From Earliella scabrosa (Eukaryota > Basidiomycota > Agaricomycetes > Polyporales > Polyporaceae): DNA of 64,000 bases. The translations under genes were made by a program, and so were the position numbers. Positions 35,483 through 47,900 of the stretch are shown one piece after another. The stretch's first letter is position 1. Each line of letters starts with the position of its first letter. Where the stretch lies: contig JABYQQ010000011.1 in NCBI GenBank assembly GCA_022605405.1, positions 1,364,001 to 1,428,000 of the forward strand, read 5' to 3'. The notes beneath the pieces are model-generated. The model was not told the origin of the DNA, did not search any database, and saw nothing but the letters and a program-made list of their open reading frames with translations.

Positions 35483-37160
35483 ATGCTGCACGACGACAGG
35501 AAGGCGAGCGAGGGCTCGACGACGTCCAACGACCTCGAGAAGCAGGATGTGAGCGTGGAGGAGGAGACGAGGGAGGAGGACGTGTCGGCGTACACCGCTG
35601 TCGACCCGGAGGCGGACAAGAGGTGCGTACGGGCAGTCGTCTGCGATGCTCTCTGTGCTCACGTCGCCCAGGCTCGTGCGGCGCATTGACCTGCACATCG
35701 TCCCCGCGTCGATGGTCATCTACCTCCTCTGCTCGTTGGACCGGTCGAACGTCGTACGTACACCCTCCACTGCCCCCGTCCGAATCCACGTTTGACCTCT
35801 CGCACAGGGCAACGCGAAGATCCTGAACAGCGACGAGGGGAGCTCGCTCATGCAGACCCTCGGCATCTCAAACGGCCAATACCTGCTCGCGCTCATGATC
35901 TTCTACATCTCCTACACGCTCTTCGAGACACCGTCGAACTACATGCTGAAGCGGTTCCGGCCGTCGCGCTGGATCGCGTTCCTCATGTTCTCCTGGGGCG
36001 CGATGACGATGATCCTCGGCGGGATCAACAACTTTGCAGGGCTCGTCGCGTTCCGGTTCCTGCTCGGCGTGTTCGAGGCGGGGCTCTTCCCCGGCATGAT
36101 CTACCTCCTCACGTTCTGGTACCGGCCCGAGGAGCGTGCGCTGCGGATCGCGCTCATCCTCGCGTGCGCGACGCTCGGCGGCGCGTTCGGCGGGGCAATC
36201 GCGTACGGCGTGGGGAAGCTGAACGGCGTGCACGGGCTCGAGGGCTGGCGGTACCTCTTCATCCTCGAGGGCGCGCCGTCGTGCGCGGGCGCGATCCTCG
36301 TCTGGTTCTTCTTCCCGGACTACCCAGAGACGGTCTCGTGGCTGTCGGCGGAGGAGCGCGCGCTGGCGGTGGGCCGGCTGAAGGGCGTCGCGTCGCTCGG
36401 GCACCAGCGCATCACGTGGGCGGACGCGAAGGCGACGCTGGTGGACTACAGGCTGTACGTGCACTACCTGACGTACATCACGATCTCGGTCCCGTTCTCG
36501 AGCATGTCGCTCTTCTCGCCGACGATCGTCGCGGGGCTGGGGTACCACGGGCTGGACGCGCAGCTGTTCACGGTCCCGCCGTACGCGATCGCGTTTGCGA
36601 TCACGGTCGCGGTCGCATACCTGTCGGACAGGTACGAGATGCGCTCGATTGGTACGGCGGGGTCGATGCTCGTCGCGGGCGCGTGCTTTGTTATCGAAGG
36701 TGCGTGCGGCTGGCCCTCCTTAGGGCGTGGAATAGAGATTGCTGACACGGTGACTTATGGCTAGGCGCGCTTCCTGCGGACTCGTTCAAGCTGCGTTACG
36801 TGTTCTTCATCATCGCACTGTCGTTCGCGTTCGCGTGCATCCCGCCGCTCTTGAGCTGGTTGACGGCGAACCTCCGGGGCACGGGAGCGTCGACGCTTGC
36901 CGTCCCGTTAAACGTGTCTGTTGGACAAGTTGGGCAGATTATCGGTATGTGTCCTCTTTGCCGAGGAACGGGCATGGCCGCTAAGTGCGTGTCTAGGTAT
37001 TTACATCTACAAGGCCAACGAGTCTCCGGGCTACCCTACGGGACACTACACCAACGCCGGCTTCCTGCTATTGGGAGCCAGCGCCGTCCTCGGCCTGCGC
37101 TTCATGTACGTCCGGCGCAACAAGAAGTTGGAGCCTGGTGCAAGGCGGTGGCGGCTGTAA
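35483..37160 (+). CDS. MFS transporter of the anion:cation symporter (Dal5/allantoate permease) family
   Basis: A plasma-membrane proton-coupled importer of organic anions such as allantoate, nicotinate or similar vitamins. Five exons (35483-35622, 35672-35753, 35808-36699, 36765-36944, 36997-37160) give 485 residues, typical of the family. The acidic cytoplasmic N-terminus leads to RRIDLHIVPASMVIYLLCSLDRSNVGNAK, the hallmark first helix. Further markers are FETPSNYMLKRF, the WGAMTMILGGINNF helix, RFLLGVFEAGLFPGMIYLL, TFWYRPEERALRIAL, EGWRYLFILEGAPS, FFPDYPETVSWLSAEER and LSDRYEMRS, the loop between helices 8 and 9. The last exon has the final helix (AGFLLLGASAVLGLRFMYVRR). The substrate cannot be read from sequence. 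Confidence 0.92.
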
Positions 37161-37508
37161 CGACTACGACGCGTTGTATACGCATTTTGCGGAATTCATC
37201 GCTATTTCTTTCTCACCCTGGCACGGACCGTTCGAGTCAGAGCAGATGCATTCAGAGACAGACACAGTCTACAAAGCGCAGAGACAACAGGACGACACGG
37301 GCGCAGTAACGTACAGGGTCAGAGGATCCCAGAAGCAGTCACAGGAGGAGGTATGCTACATTACTTATTACATAACGATACAGCGACGGGTCGCGCGCGC
37401 GGCGGGGTTTCGACTTCTCTTCGGTGTCCGCCCCCGCAACACGGCCCCGGCCATTCAGCGTTCAACGGTCAATGTTCGACGTTCTGCGTCAGTGATCCGC
37501 GATCGACC
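37161..37508. other. Convergent 3' flanks
   Basis: The stretch between the MFS gene and the minus-strand gene at 37509-39293 holds only their 3' regions. Confidence 0.4.
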
Positions 37509-39293
37509 TCAGGCACGGAGCCTCATCTTCTTGACGGGGGAGCCGCCTGCAGCAGCGCGGACGTCTTCACTGTCTTTCGCGCCCGCGTCCTCCGACGACC
37601 TTCCCCGTTTCCGGCCCTGCGGCTGGGACGAGGCCGGGGCCTTCGCCTTCCCCTCCGACTTCTTCGCGGCTGGTGGCTCGGGCTGGCCAGCGCCGGACGC
37701 CGACTGTGCGGACGTTTCTGCTTCAGCGGGAGCGGGACGCATCCCAGACGCGGTGGGGACAGCGGCGTTGTCCACGGTGGTGACGTTCGTCGGTGTGGGT
37801 GTCGGAGCAGCTTGAGCGCAGGCAGGGTTCTCCTCGACCTCGACGGCGGGCGGGAGCGGGCCGCGGGGGTTGAAGTGGACGCGCATGGGGAGGGACTTGA
37901 GCATCGCGATCGCCTCGTCGCGCGTGAGCTCGTCCAGCTGCTTGTCGCACTCAAGGTCGAGCGTCACTGCGTAGACCTCGTCGTTGGTGTCGGCGGGGGC
38001 GGACGTGCCCTGCGAGGAAGACCGCGACGCGTCGGCGTCCGGGTTCTGAGTGGGGGAAGACGAGGAGGTGAACTCGACGGCGGAGAGCTCTGCGACGCGG
38101 GCCTGCTCCTCGAGGCACTCCGTGGCCCAGCGGTCGTACGCCTCCACGCGACGTCTGCGGGAGGGTATCGTCAGCAAGAGAAGACGTGGAGCGGATGGAC
38201 GGGACGACGCACAGTGTGGATTTGGCGATCCTGCCCGCGGTGAATGCGCTGCCCTGCGTGGTGTCGTGGAACGCCCAGAGCTCGTCGATGGCGCGCTTGT
38301 CCTGCTGGCTCAGGTTACGGAGGTGCAACAAGTCCTTCTGCGTTCTCCCGTGCGCCTTCCAGAAGGCGGCGCGCATGGCGTTGAGGCCCTCTGTCAGCTT
38401 CTCGATCTTCATGGCCACGCGCGCGTTGGGCGGGGCAGGGGCAGGCAGGGTCTCTTTGGCCTTGCTTTTGCCCTTGCCCTTGTCGGTGGCGGTGCGTTTC
38501 TTCTTGTTGGTCTTATCGTCGCCGGAGCCGGAGGGCGTGGGGGAGAGGGTGGGCGGGCGCATGAGCTCGCTGAGCTGCGCACGCTCCTCGAGATTGTTCT
38601 GGCCGAACCCGACCGCGGAGGCGTTCTCGATGTCATCGGTCCTAGCCGCGCGGCGTGCCTTGTTCTGCGCATTCTCTGCCTTCGTCAGCTCGGGGTTCTT
38701 CAGGCCGGGTCCGTCGTCCGAACGGACGATCTTGGGCGGGGCACGGTATACTGTGGCGTTGGTGAGCACTTCCTTGACCTTCTGCTCCAGGGCGTCGAAA
38801 TCGGCCCTGCGAATGCAGTCAGGCATGGACAACAAGAGATGTGGATTAACAAGCGGCGAGACACGTACGAGACCGCTTTCGACTGGGCGCAGGCCGGTTG
38901 GGCGAGCATGCGGAGCCCCATGTAGCTCTCGCCGAGGCTCAGGATCTCCTTCTGGAGCTCCTCGTGCTGGCCGTCAAACTTGGCGACGTACCGCTCGAGG
39001 TGGGTGAAGTACCCGCGCAGGAGGAGCTGCATGGCCGCGAGCTCGTTCGCGAGGATGTCGACGGCCTCTTCGGGGCCCGCGCACTCGCCGAGGTCCTTCT
39101 TGAGCCCGGAGGGCGCCATGAAGTAGTGCTCGAGGTGGAGGAACTGGATGGGCTTGGTAGGTGGGTTGGGGAGGATGTCGGCGGGGATGTCGAGAAAGGT
39201 GCCATCCTCGCGCAAGTACTGGCGGGCTGCGAAGTCCATGAGACGACCGGCGGCCTTCTTGCCAGAGTCGGATGGCTGGTTAGCAGATGACAT
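37509..39293 (-). CDS. Conserved-looking hypothetical protein with helical core and basic tail
   Basis: A 554-residue protein in three exons (39293-38869, 38806-38213, 38154-37509). The first join gives SKAVSADFDALEQKV and the second KSTLRRVEAYDRW, both in phase. The N-terminal 140 residues are helical (MDFAARQYLREDG, QFLHLEHYFMAPSGLKKDL, ELAAMQLLLRGYFTHLERYVAKF). The middle has a lysine-rich low-complexity linker (TNKKKRTATDKGKGKSKAK), then a helical block, MKIEKLTEGLNAMRAAFWKAHG. The C-terminus is disordered and ends with the basic stretches GRKRGRSSED and PVKKMRLRA, likely nuclear localisation signals. I do not recognise the family. A nuclear or chromatin-linked role is a guess from composition. 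The ATG at 39293 is the only good start. Confidence 0.75.
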
Positions 39294-39959
39294 CGTGGTG
39301 GCGACAGGGCTGGGGAGCACGGAAATGTGTGGGGTAGTGCGAGAGGTAGCGAGGAGGGTGTGTGTTGTGGTGGTAGAGGTGTAAGAGTTAGAGGAGAGGA
39401 GAGGAAAGGTGATAGCGATGCGAAAGCGGGGTGGCCCGTGGCTGCGCTAGGACCGGGTGGTCCGTAACAAAGGAACGATGTCTTGTCAGACTTGGTCGGA
39501 CACGCCCGAGCGCTGTTATTGTGTTGCGGTGCAGTTGTCCTTGGGTCTTGCCCGCAGGAATGGGCGTCGGGGGACTTGTTGTGACGAGAGGAAAGGTATG
39601 AACCGACAAGGGCCTCAAGGCTGGAGCATTGAACTAGACATGCCATATTTGGAACCCCAGTTTCAGATTGGTCAGGGTTAGGTCCGATTTTGGGTTGTAA
39701 TCTCAAAATTGAGTTAAGGATTCAAATTTTCTATTGTACTATCAAAACAAAAAGTAATGATTCCCCCCCTCGTCCGACCTCCACTCGTCATCTCCAGCAG
39801 TCTCTGAGTCCACTGCCTGCAGCTTGACCCACCAACGACCTCAGATTCGGCCTATTCTGAAACTCAATCCCTTGTCTTGCCACTGCAGGCCGGCGTAGAT
39901 CCTCACCCCACTTCACACCGACTTCTGGGGGCGACTGGACACGCGCTTCGCCGTCACCA
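39294..39959. other. Divergent promoter region between the hypothetical gene and YPP1
   Basis: About 670 bases between two genes transcribed away from each other. An AT-rich patch lies at 39700-39760. No gene is seen. Confidence 0.4.
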
Positions 39960-42900
39960 ATGGCGCAGGTCAAGCCTCAACACTACTGGCGACAGCTGAG
40001 GTCTGCTCTTACTGCAGGCCTGTGGGACTCGCGTACGCCTGCGAAGGACTACCACGGGAGGCCAATCAGCTGGTTGGACCTGCTTCGCAAGTTCCACAAG
40101 CACTGTCCCGGACACCAAGACGTCGGGGAGATCGCCTCGCAAACCCAGGCGCTGTCGCTCCTTCTCTCAGCGAACTGCACCGGCTTGGACGGCGACGACG
40201 TGGGCCCGCAGGGGGTGCTTGTGGTGGGCGACGAGTGCGTGCTGCCGGAGGAGAGGGTGGACGAGGGGCGGGTCGGGTATGACGCGCTCAAGCAGCTGGA
40301 CGCGAGTAGCTCCGATGTACGTGAAGCTAAGGATTCAATGTATGTCGCACGCTTTAACATATGCCATTGCCCGAAGTCGATCAAAGCCGCGCTGGCGTAC
40401 TATGCATACGCCCTCCGCCGCCCGTCCGACTGTCTGCAACATCTGTCCGAGGTCAAGGACCTCGCAGACCCGCAAGGTTTCGTCTTCTCATCTGGTGGAA
40501 CGACACGATCAGCCCCTGCGACGCTGCAAGTCCCAGGGTCCAGTTCTAACGCTTCTCTCTCTTCCTCCTGGACAGGCAGTTTCGTGTCCGCGCAGTCGAC
40601 TGCCTCAATAGCGGACATCAACGAAGGGAGGGCGTGGTCTGCAGTCGAATGCGTGCGGAGCATATGTCTCAAGGGTGGGTCACGGTAGGTGCATCTCAAC
40701 TGCCATGAATTGATCTCCATCTGCTACAGGCCTGTCATATGAGGCTCTGCACCCGGACGACCCCGAAAAGGCGTTCGCCGCATACCTCGCCGCATCCACA
40801 ATCATCTCCTCCGCCGTCGCAGAAATTCCCACTTCTGTACCTCCAAATCTTCCTGGCTTGGCGGTCGGACCAGACAACAGCTCCTTCGCCCGTTATCGCG
40901 AGCTGTGGCGCTGGGTGGAACGTGCCCTACGGCGAGGAATTATACTGGGCGCGCGCATATGCGACGTCTCGCGCACAGACGGGGCCAACGGTTCGTTGTG
41001 GCAGCTCTTCCAGCAGTACCACGCGTGCAGCGCCCATTGGCCGCCGCGGTTCCGCCCAGAGCAGCGCGGCACCATCGCGGTGCTGCACCTGCGCGCACTC
41101 ATCTTGCGTGCGCGCGCGGGTCCCGCGCCGAAGCCTGCGGCGGACAGGTCGCACCGGTGGATCAGCACCGCGCGCTCGATCGTGCAGGAGTACCGCGCGA
41201 TTTTGAGCGTCAGCACGACGTTCCCGAAGGCGGGCGAGCGGAATGTCAAGGTCGAGGACCTGGTCGATCTCTCGGTTGCCGCGTGGGAGGCCGACGGTGC
41301 GGTCGGTGAATTTGCAGGATGGGTCATCGACGTGCGTTTAGTTTGTGGACATTCTGCCCTGATATCTGAAATGATGTGTGACGTCGTACAGGTGTTGTGG
41401 TGGGCAACGCGGCTCACCTTCAACTCGTTCAAGGTCTTCCGTCATATGAGTCGACTGTTCTACGTCGCAGGAGACCCGATACTTGCACAGAGAACCCTGC
41501 GCCTGTACGTCCAGATCGTGAGCAAGGCGCGCGAGGCGCGGATGGCAGAGGAAGACAACACGACGCAGGATGCCAGTGGAGCGTTTGGCGCAGGGAAAGA
41601 CGTGGACACGGACCTGAACTGGGTGCAGACTCTAGTTCAAGGTTCGAGGATGCTGTCACGACTCGCACTGGTTGAGACGGACGGCGGGAAGGCCGTGGAA
41701 TTGGCAAGAGAGGCGGGTGAGATGCTCGACAAGGCGAAGACGCGTCTTGACCAGGATGACCCGGTTTTGGTTGCGAGCGTGCAATTGGCCGAGGCGGTTT
41801 GGCATGTTGCCACGGCTTACACAGGTGGGTGATTTCGTATGCATATCCAACTCGCGACCTCATGCCTTGTGGTCGATAGAGCAGGACCCGCGAACACGGA
41901 CCAAGCATTTCGACGATTCATTGGCGTTGCTGCACACATCGTTGGATAGCCATCCCACTGCGTCTACACACCACCATCTTGCTCTGGCATACCTTCGTTC
42001 GGGTCCATCACAAGACCTCCAGACCGCTATTCAGCATGCTCGTGCCGCCGTCGAGGTTGAGTCTAGCGAGGTGCGACACTGGCATCTACTTGGTCTTTTG
42101 CTTACTGCATCGGGCGATTGGCGTGCGGCGAAAGAGGTCCTCGAGATGGGTGCGAGCGTTGGCGAGGCTGAGCTTGATGAAGAGCCCGACCAGATCGACG
42201 GTCTGCCAGGGAACGGCAGCGCGCTTGACGGGGTTATGGTGCATGACTTCGCTGCGTCCCCACCACCGATGAACGGCCATGCAGGGAACGGCGACACTGC
42301 TGGGGACGCGAGCTCGCAACGCTCTACTGGGCCTGCACGACTGCTGGAGAAGGACACCACGGAGCTTCCATCGTCATCAGAGCTGTTGCAGATACTCGGT
42401 GATCGCCCGACGCCCAGCCGGCAAGAGGCGTTCGAGTATGCGCTTCAATTGAGGATGACGCAGCTCACCCTGAACGAGCATGTCGAAGGGCCCGAGGGCA
42501 CCGGCGACAAGTGGGTGGAGGTCTTCCAGTGGTTCTCGGAGCGGCGCGGGGTCGCCGCAGACGATCGTATGTTTTCTCTACATCTACAACCTCCTCGAAG
42601 ATCGAGCTCATCTCATCGGTGGACTGACACAGGGCGAATGTCTATCGACAGCAGGCGGCCCTCGCAGGAATTGCGACCATCATCGGTTATATCAGGCGGA
42701 GAGAAGCGTGCTTCGGGGCCTGACGTCCGTATATCGACACTCTTCCCTCCAGTGGAGGAGCAGCCCGAACCAGTGTCGGCTGCGCCGGATGTGCCTATAC
42801 CGATCACCGTCACGCCCGCCTCACCCATGCTGCCGAGCCCGGCTTACTCTCAGGATCAACTCAATCAGGCGAACGGTGATCATCGCAATAGCAAAGAGGG

Positions 42901-43901
42901 CGGTTCTTCTGAAGAGAAGAAACAACGCTTGTCCGTCGACACCACTCGCGCGAAGGGCAAGAAAGTGCGCGAGGTGTTTATCAGCGGGGTGCACAAGGGT
43001 CGCGCACGCGTCACCACGATCTCGAAAAAGATTGGGCACAACGTCGGCAGGCACAACAGCGTGCACCTCAAGCGGTCGACCTCTGCGCCGGGTGAGTCTT
43101 GGTCTCTGGTAAATTCAGACGAACCTTGGAACTGACATCCAATAGATTTCCATGCACTTCTCGGCCAAACGCCGTTCCAGGCGTCGTCTATTCATTTACG
43201 GCAGCATCTCAGTATCTACGCCTCCCAGCTTGATCTCTCGTCGGTTGAGGCGCCACCCCCTCCGCCGTCACTCCCGCCTCCTGAACCGACGCAGACGCTA
43301 CCAAGACAGAAACATCGGGCGGCGAAGGATCGCAGGCTGCTTAGCAATCTCTGGCTCATGTCTTCTGCGACCTTCCGCAGGCTGGGCAAAATCGAGCAGG
43401 CAAGGGGAGCGATACAAGAAGCCGAGGTCCGGGATGAGAACAATCCCGCTGTATGGGTGCAGGTTCGTGTCTTTCCTTGTTCTGTTTCATCGCATCATGT
43501 TGACAGTGCATTCTCGTTAGCTCGGACTGTATCACCTCGCGTTGGCAGACGATCGTCGGGCAATGGAATGCTTCCAGAAAGCTCTCTTCATTGCCCCGAA
43601 CGATGTCCCCGCGACTATTCATCTGTGCCGCATCTACCTTGCCGCCGTGCAGGACCGTGGCAAGTCGAAAGACGGGATGGAGCGTGCCGACCGGGACAAC
43701 GTCGACCTCTCCGTTGGCCTTCTCTCGGAGCTGACCAAGGGCGCAGGCTGGGACGTGCCCGAGGCGTGGTACTTCCTCGGAAAAGCGTACGCGTTACAAG
43801 GCCGACAAGACCGGGAACGGGAGTGTCTGTGCTTCGCTCTGACTCTCTCGGAAAATCGGCCACTTCGGGACCCTGGCGCGGCGGTTGGATGGTGCCTGTG
43901 A
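39960..43901 (+). CDS. YPP1/TTC7-like TPR protein of the PI4-kinase complex
   Basis: Ypp1 (TTC7 in animals) is a helical TPR scaffold that, with Efr3, holds the PI4-kinase Stt4 at the plasma membrane. The eight-exon model (39960-40316, 40377-40674, 40730-41331, 41392-41824, 41880-42566, 42633-43091, 43146-43462, 43521-43901) gives 1177 residues. Signals: an N-terminal HYWRQLRSALTAGLW; LAYYAYALRRPSDCLQHL; SLSYEALHPDDPEKAFAAYLA; RYRELWRWVERAL; the TPR arrays VWHVATAYTEQDPRT, HLALAYLRSGPSQDLQTAI, RHWHLLGLLLTASGDWRAA, and the C-terminal LGLYHLALADDRRAMECFQKAL and AWYFLGKAYALQGR. A long disordered insert (about residues 740-950) separates the TPR blocks. Introns at 40317-40376 and 42567-42632 lack stops and are multiples of three. 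Confidence 0.85.
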
Positions 43902-44158
43902 TGATGTTGGGCGTCGGTGGGCTGGAACTGGGATTGGGGATACCCTGTGGTGGGCGTGCTGACGTGCACCTTGTGAACTGGACTCTCGCTAATGATATCA
44001 CTTTGATAGTCATGTATCGTATGCATCGACGACCGTGCACGATCGATCTACTAGTATGATGCCAGCTACAATTACAGTATACCAAGCCGTTTGGACGGTC
44101 AATGTCGACTCACGAATAACGGTTTTGGACGGTGAGTTGGATGATGGCGGGCCATCGT

Positions 44159-44890
44159 TCACTGGTCCTCCAGCCGGATCCTCTTCGCGCCAAGGCACTT
44201 CCTTGAGACCTTGAGGAAGAACTCTTGGATGACATGCTCTTCAAAATCCTTCTCCTCCCGCTGTCTCTTTCCCAACGTTGTCCCGGCTATGGGACTGTTC
44301 TCGTCCTGCCTGCGACCAGTTGATGGGGCCCGTTGTTCTGGACATCCTGCCGGCAGCGACGGATCGAGAGCGCGGTTCATAGTCAAGGTGCGGGAGCGTG
44401 TGAGCGGCGGGTTTGCTCGCTGACTAACCAAATGCCCTTTGGTGAGTACACAGACCAGGTCAGAGCGACGGAACCCAAGCACTCACTGGCGCACGCCTGG
44501 TTGGCTCCACGCTGGTTAGGCGGACGTTTGCTGCCCGCATGGAGCAACTTTGGGTCGACGGAGATTCCTATCTCCATTAGATCCGCCATTGTCTCTACTT
44601 TCGATGCGCCGACAGGCTCCGCAGGGATACCTTCTGGGCCCTTTGGGCGGATGGCTTGAGGATGGATGGTTAGAGCTGGTTACGTCTCTATATTGGCGAA
44701 TCTGCTCACCTGGGCGATAAACACACTGTATTTTCCTAGCCACGAGGACGTTGCTGGAGTCAGAAGACGGCCAACGGTACAGGCGAAGGGTATATGGAGT
44801 AGGTGGTGTGTGGGGGCCTCGACCTCGGCGCCTGTGTCACTACTCCCTTCCGGTTTTGTGCAGCTTTGCCGAAACCACCTCAGCCTCCAT
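44159..44890 (-). CDS. Small hypothetical protein, 171 residues (tentative model)
   Basis: A four-exon model: 44890-44844, 44753-44710, 44654-44495, 44423-44159. It reads MEAEVVSAKLHKTGRD, then VLVARKIQCVYRPAIRPKGPEG, PAEPVGASKVETMADLMEIG, and a C-terminus with the charged helix KDFEEHVIQEFFLKVSRK. All splice sites are GT-AG with phases that fit, and the third exon reads convincingly as protein. The first exon is short (47 bases) and less certain, and one intron ends AAG. No family is recognised. It lies tail-to-tail with YPP1, 257 bases away. Confidence 0.5.
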
Positions 44891-45985
44891 AGCCAACCGT
44901 CAGGAAGCTGTGACGCCTTTTCTGTTTCCGGAGTTCTGCGCGAACAGGACGGCGATGAGCTTGATGGGCAATGGCGTGATTCATCAGGCGGTTGCATCCG
45001 GTGGCAGAAACTCTTCTCGCGGGAGCGTGCATTGCGGGAGTTCTGGGAGAGGCACCCGAATGCGAGGTTGTGGGGGATGAAACAGGGGACCCGACCTGAC
45101 AAACTCGCCGACCAACTGATGAGGGTGAGGTAGGTGTCCTTGAACCCCAGAAGCCCGGGTTTACCAAGTTGAGGGTAACACACGTGCACATCTCGACCAT
45201 AGGATTTTGTGAGTATCCTTGCCTATCGTAGTTCGGGGACGCATTCGCTCATGCATAATCCCAGAACATCGACTCAAACCTTGCGCTGCTGAGATTCTGC
45301 CATGGGCTGGGCCTTCTTTCGAGCTCTGTTTGTAGTGGTTGGGCCGTCACTTGAAACAGGAAGTTACTGGAGTCACGATGAACCCTAGTAGAATGACCGA
45401 TAGGTTTAGTGGTGCATAATAGTCGCAGGCCCAGTGGCGTTGGGCCATCATGATGCCATTGCCGGGTAAGAAAGACGATCGTCGTGGCACGGTGCAGGGT
45501 GGGGATCAGTGGGAGGAACAGGGTGAGCCGAGCAAGTTGACGTACATATATATCGCATCCCGGAGATTCAGGTTTGTTGCGCATGTACTGAGGAGGCAAG
45601 ACTGCCAGCAAAAACCTTTCACGTCAACTTCGTGATGGTGCCCCGCTGCAAACAAAGGCGTTAAAGAGACACACCTGCAAGCGTATGAATGATGTACTTT
45701 CCATGACTCCTGCATAGTAGAGAACCTACTAACGCTAAGAGAACGAAACTGAAACGTTTCAAGTGTTCGTTCCCAAGCGGGCGGCTAGCACTGTAAGTGA
45801 GCGCCTACGGAAGATCGCGATAGCGAATTGCGTGTTTCCACGCTTCTCCGCCTCAGCCCGGTGACGTATGGGTGACTCGTCGACTCGGAAGCGGTTCCGA
45901 CGGTTCCGACTCAGGGCCTTCCGCTCCAACACTACCCAGACCCAGGTGCTACCGAGTCATCGAGGGACTGATGGTACACCAGTCA
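44891..45985. other. Intergenic region
   Basis: Minus-strand frames at 45189-44680 and 45611-45249 have no domain and do not join to a model. No gene is called. Confidence 0.35.
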
Positions 45986-47033
45986 CTGTGGGGAAATAAG
46001 AGTCAAATCACGGAATTCATGGAATTGATATTGTGAACTCTGATTATATAATCCCTCTGTGATATCGGTAATATATGTGTTGATCTGATTCAATCTCAAC
46101 TCCGATGCAGAGCTGAATGATTCCTTTGTTGCCTCTTTTGTCAGATCAGTGCAATCAAGGTGAAAAATTGCACGATCAAAGCTGGCTTGATGTTGGTCCT
46201 CAAGTGTTACCTTTGTCAGAACATCAATTCTCTGATATTCGTGAAACAACAAAGAAACTTTGGGTGGTCACACTCAGATCAGACTGAATGTATGATTTCA
46301 AATAATGTGTGCCACAAAACACATGACACATTGAGCACACATCCAGTCTTTGTTCAGCCATGTACTGCTATAATAATGCTTAATCAGATTTCTGAGATTA
46401 TTGATTACCAGATCTCATATATGATTAGATAGCATATGATTATATATGTTGACAGGGTTCAGATGTTTTTGTGCTGAATGTAGTAAATATAATTACAAGG
46501 CAGCATCTCTGAAATGTTTCTCATAACATAGTTTATGATTTTGTGCTATTGACATGATTGAATTCCACAAACAACTATTGATAGAATCCAAATGAATTGC
46601 ATACTACCATTAAATATGATTTCTTTGAAATGGGGTAACAAATGTAACAGAGACTACAGAGAAGCTATGCTATATGTTATATTGATCATATCAGTGATTT
46701 TATTAATTCTTACATAGAGAACATATTTTGTTGCAATGTATGAGATTTACTAACATCAGTTCATAATCAAATCACAACTTGGACAGTGTATTCATTTGAA
46801 ACATGTTCATGCTCAATATCTCAGATGTTTTGTCAGCACCATGGCATGCAGACTCACAAGATGCAACAGAGACATGTCAAAGGTATTTCAGCCTAAGAAA
46901 AGTATTCATGTGACCTGACAGGTTCCGTGTTGCTTGCTGGAAAATTTTCAAAGAAATATCTGTGAACATTGACTGTCATAGGTACTCCACCCAACTGTTG
47001 GGGGTCCTGGAATCTTGGTCAGTCTATTCATTC

Positions 47034-47113
47034 ATTTGATTTATCATTCTGTCTATATATCTCTTTCTGTCTATATCTCTTTCTGTCTATCTGTCTATCT
47101 GTCTTACAATTAT

Positions 47114-47146
<33 letters not shown>

Positions 47147-47205
47147 TGATATATTATTTATCTGTCCATATATCTATCTGTCTATTTGTCTGTCGTTAAA
47201 GATGC
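47034..47205 (+). repeat. TCTA/TCTG tetranucleotide tract 1
   Basis: Imperfect pyrimidine-purine tetranucleotide array with a pure (CTAT)n core near 47114-47145. Confidence 0.85.
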
Positions 47206-47627
47206 ACATTTGACTGGATTGATTTCTCATCATGTCAGTTTTAGCACTGTGCATCACCCAGATGTTAATGGTAGGGAGATTTTTGACCAGTGCTCTAACA
47301 CTGGGGCATCTTGGCCAGACAAGGAACAGATATTGAACAAAGCGATATAGAGTTAATGAATGGGCACTGGCTATCAGTTTACCATCTAATATTCAACCAA
47401 TTGCTCTGTGAATTGTGTTGTGTTCCTTAAGTGCAACCATAGTAGAACTCTGAAACACTCACTGCTCTTATGGTGTTTATGGCATTTACCCAAGCTCCCA
47501 AAGAATTGTTCATAATAAATGCAAATATAATTTGTTTGGCTTGCAGTTTCAGACAGTCATAGCTCAAGGCACTACAGATTGACATGTAAGCTTTTGTGGG
47601 GAAGCAATATGTCTGAGCAAAGTTATC

Positions 47628-47850
47628 ACTCTGTCTATCTATTTATTGCTCTATCTCTCCTTCTGTCTATCTATATAACTATCTGTGTGTGTCCATCTAT
47701 CTATCTGTATATCTTCCTGTCTGTCTATATCTATCTATCTGGTTTTCTATCTATCTATATATGTTTCTGTCTATTTATCTATCTGTTTATCTATATATTA
47801 TTTGGTCTATCTACATATCATTTGTCTATTCATCTACCTGTCTATCCTAT
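47628..47850 (+). repeat. TCTA/TCTG tetranucleotide tract 2
   Basis: Second imperfect array of the same type, about 220 bases. Apparent open frames here (serine, isoleucine, tyrosine and leucine rich) are translations of the repeat. Confidence 0.85.
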
Positions 47851-47900
47851 ATTACTTGGGATATACGCCCATGGAGCAGTCTCAGTGAAGCGGATGTATC

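Larger units (their letters stand above)
45986..47900. other. AT-rich island with TCTA microsatellites
   Basis: About 1.9 kb with base composition sharply more AT-rich than the flanks, no coding frame longer than chance, and dense TCTA/TCTG tetranucleotide tracts in its right half. Composition resembles the core of the MULE at 5.3-6.5 kb. I could not find matching terminal repeats or a target-site duplication at its edges, so it is not called a transposon. Confidence 0.6.

Noticed and set aside
35868..36548. 226-codon minus-strand frame inside the MFS gene
   Set aside because: It is an antisense shadow of the transporter, rich in Arg, Glu and Asp from GC-biased codons.
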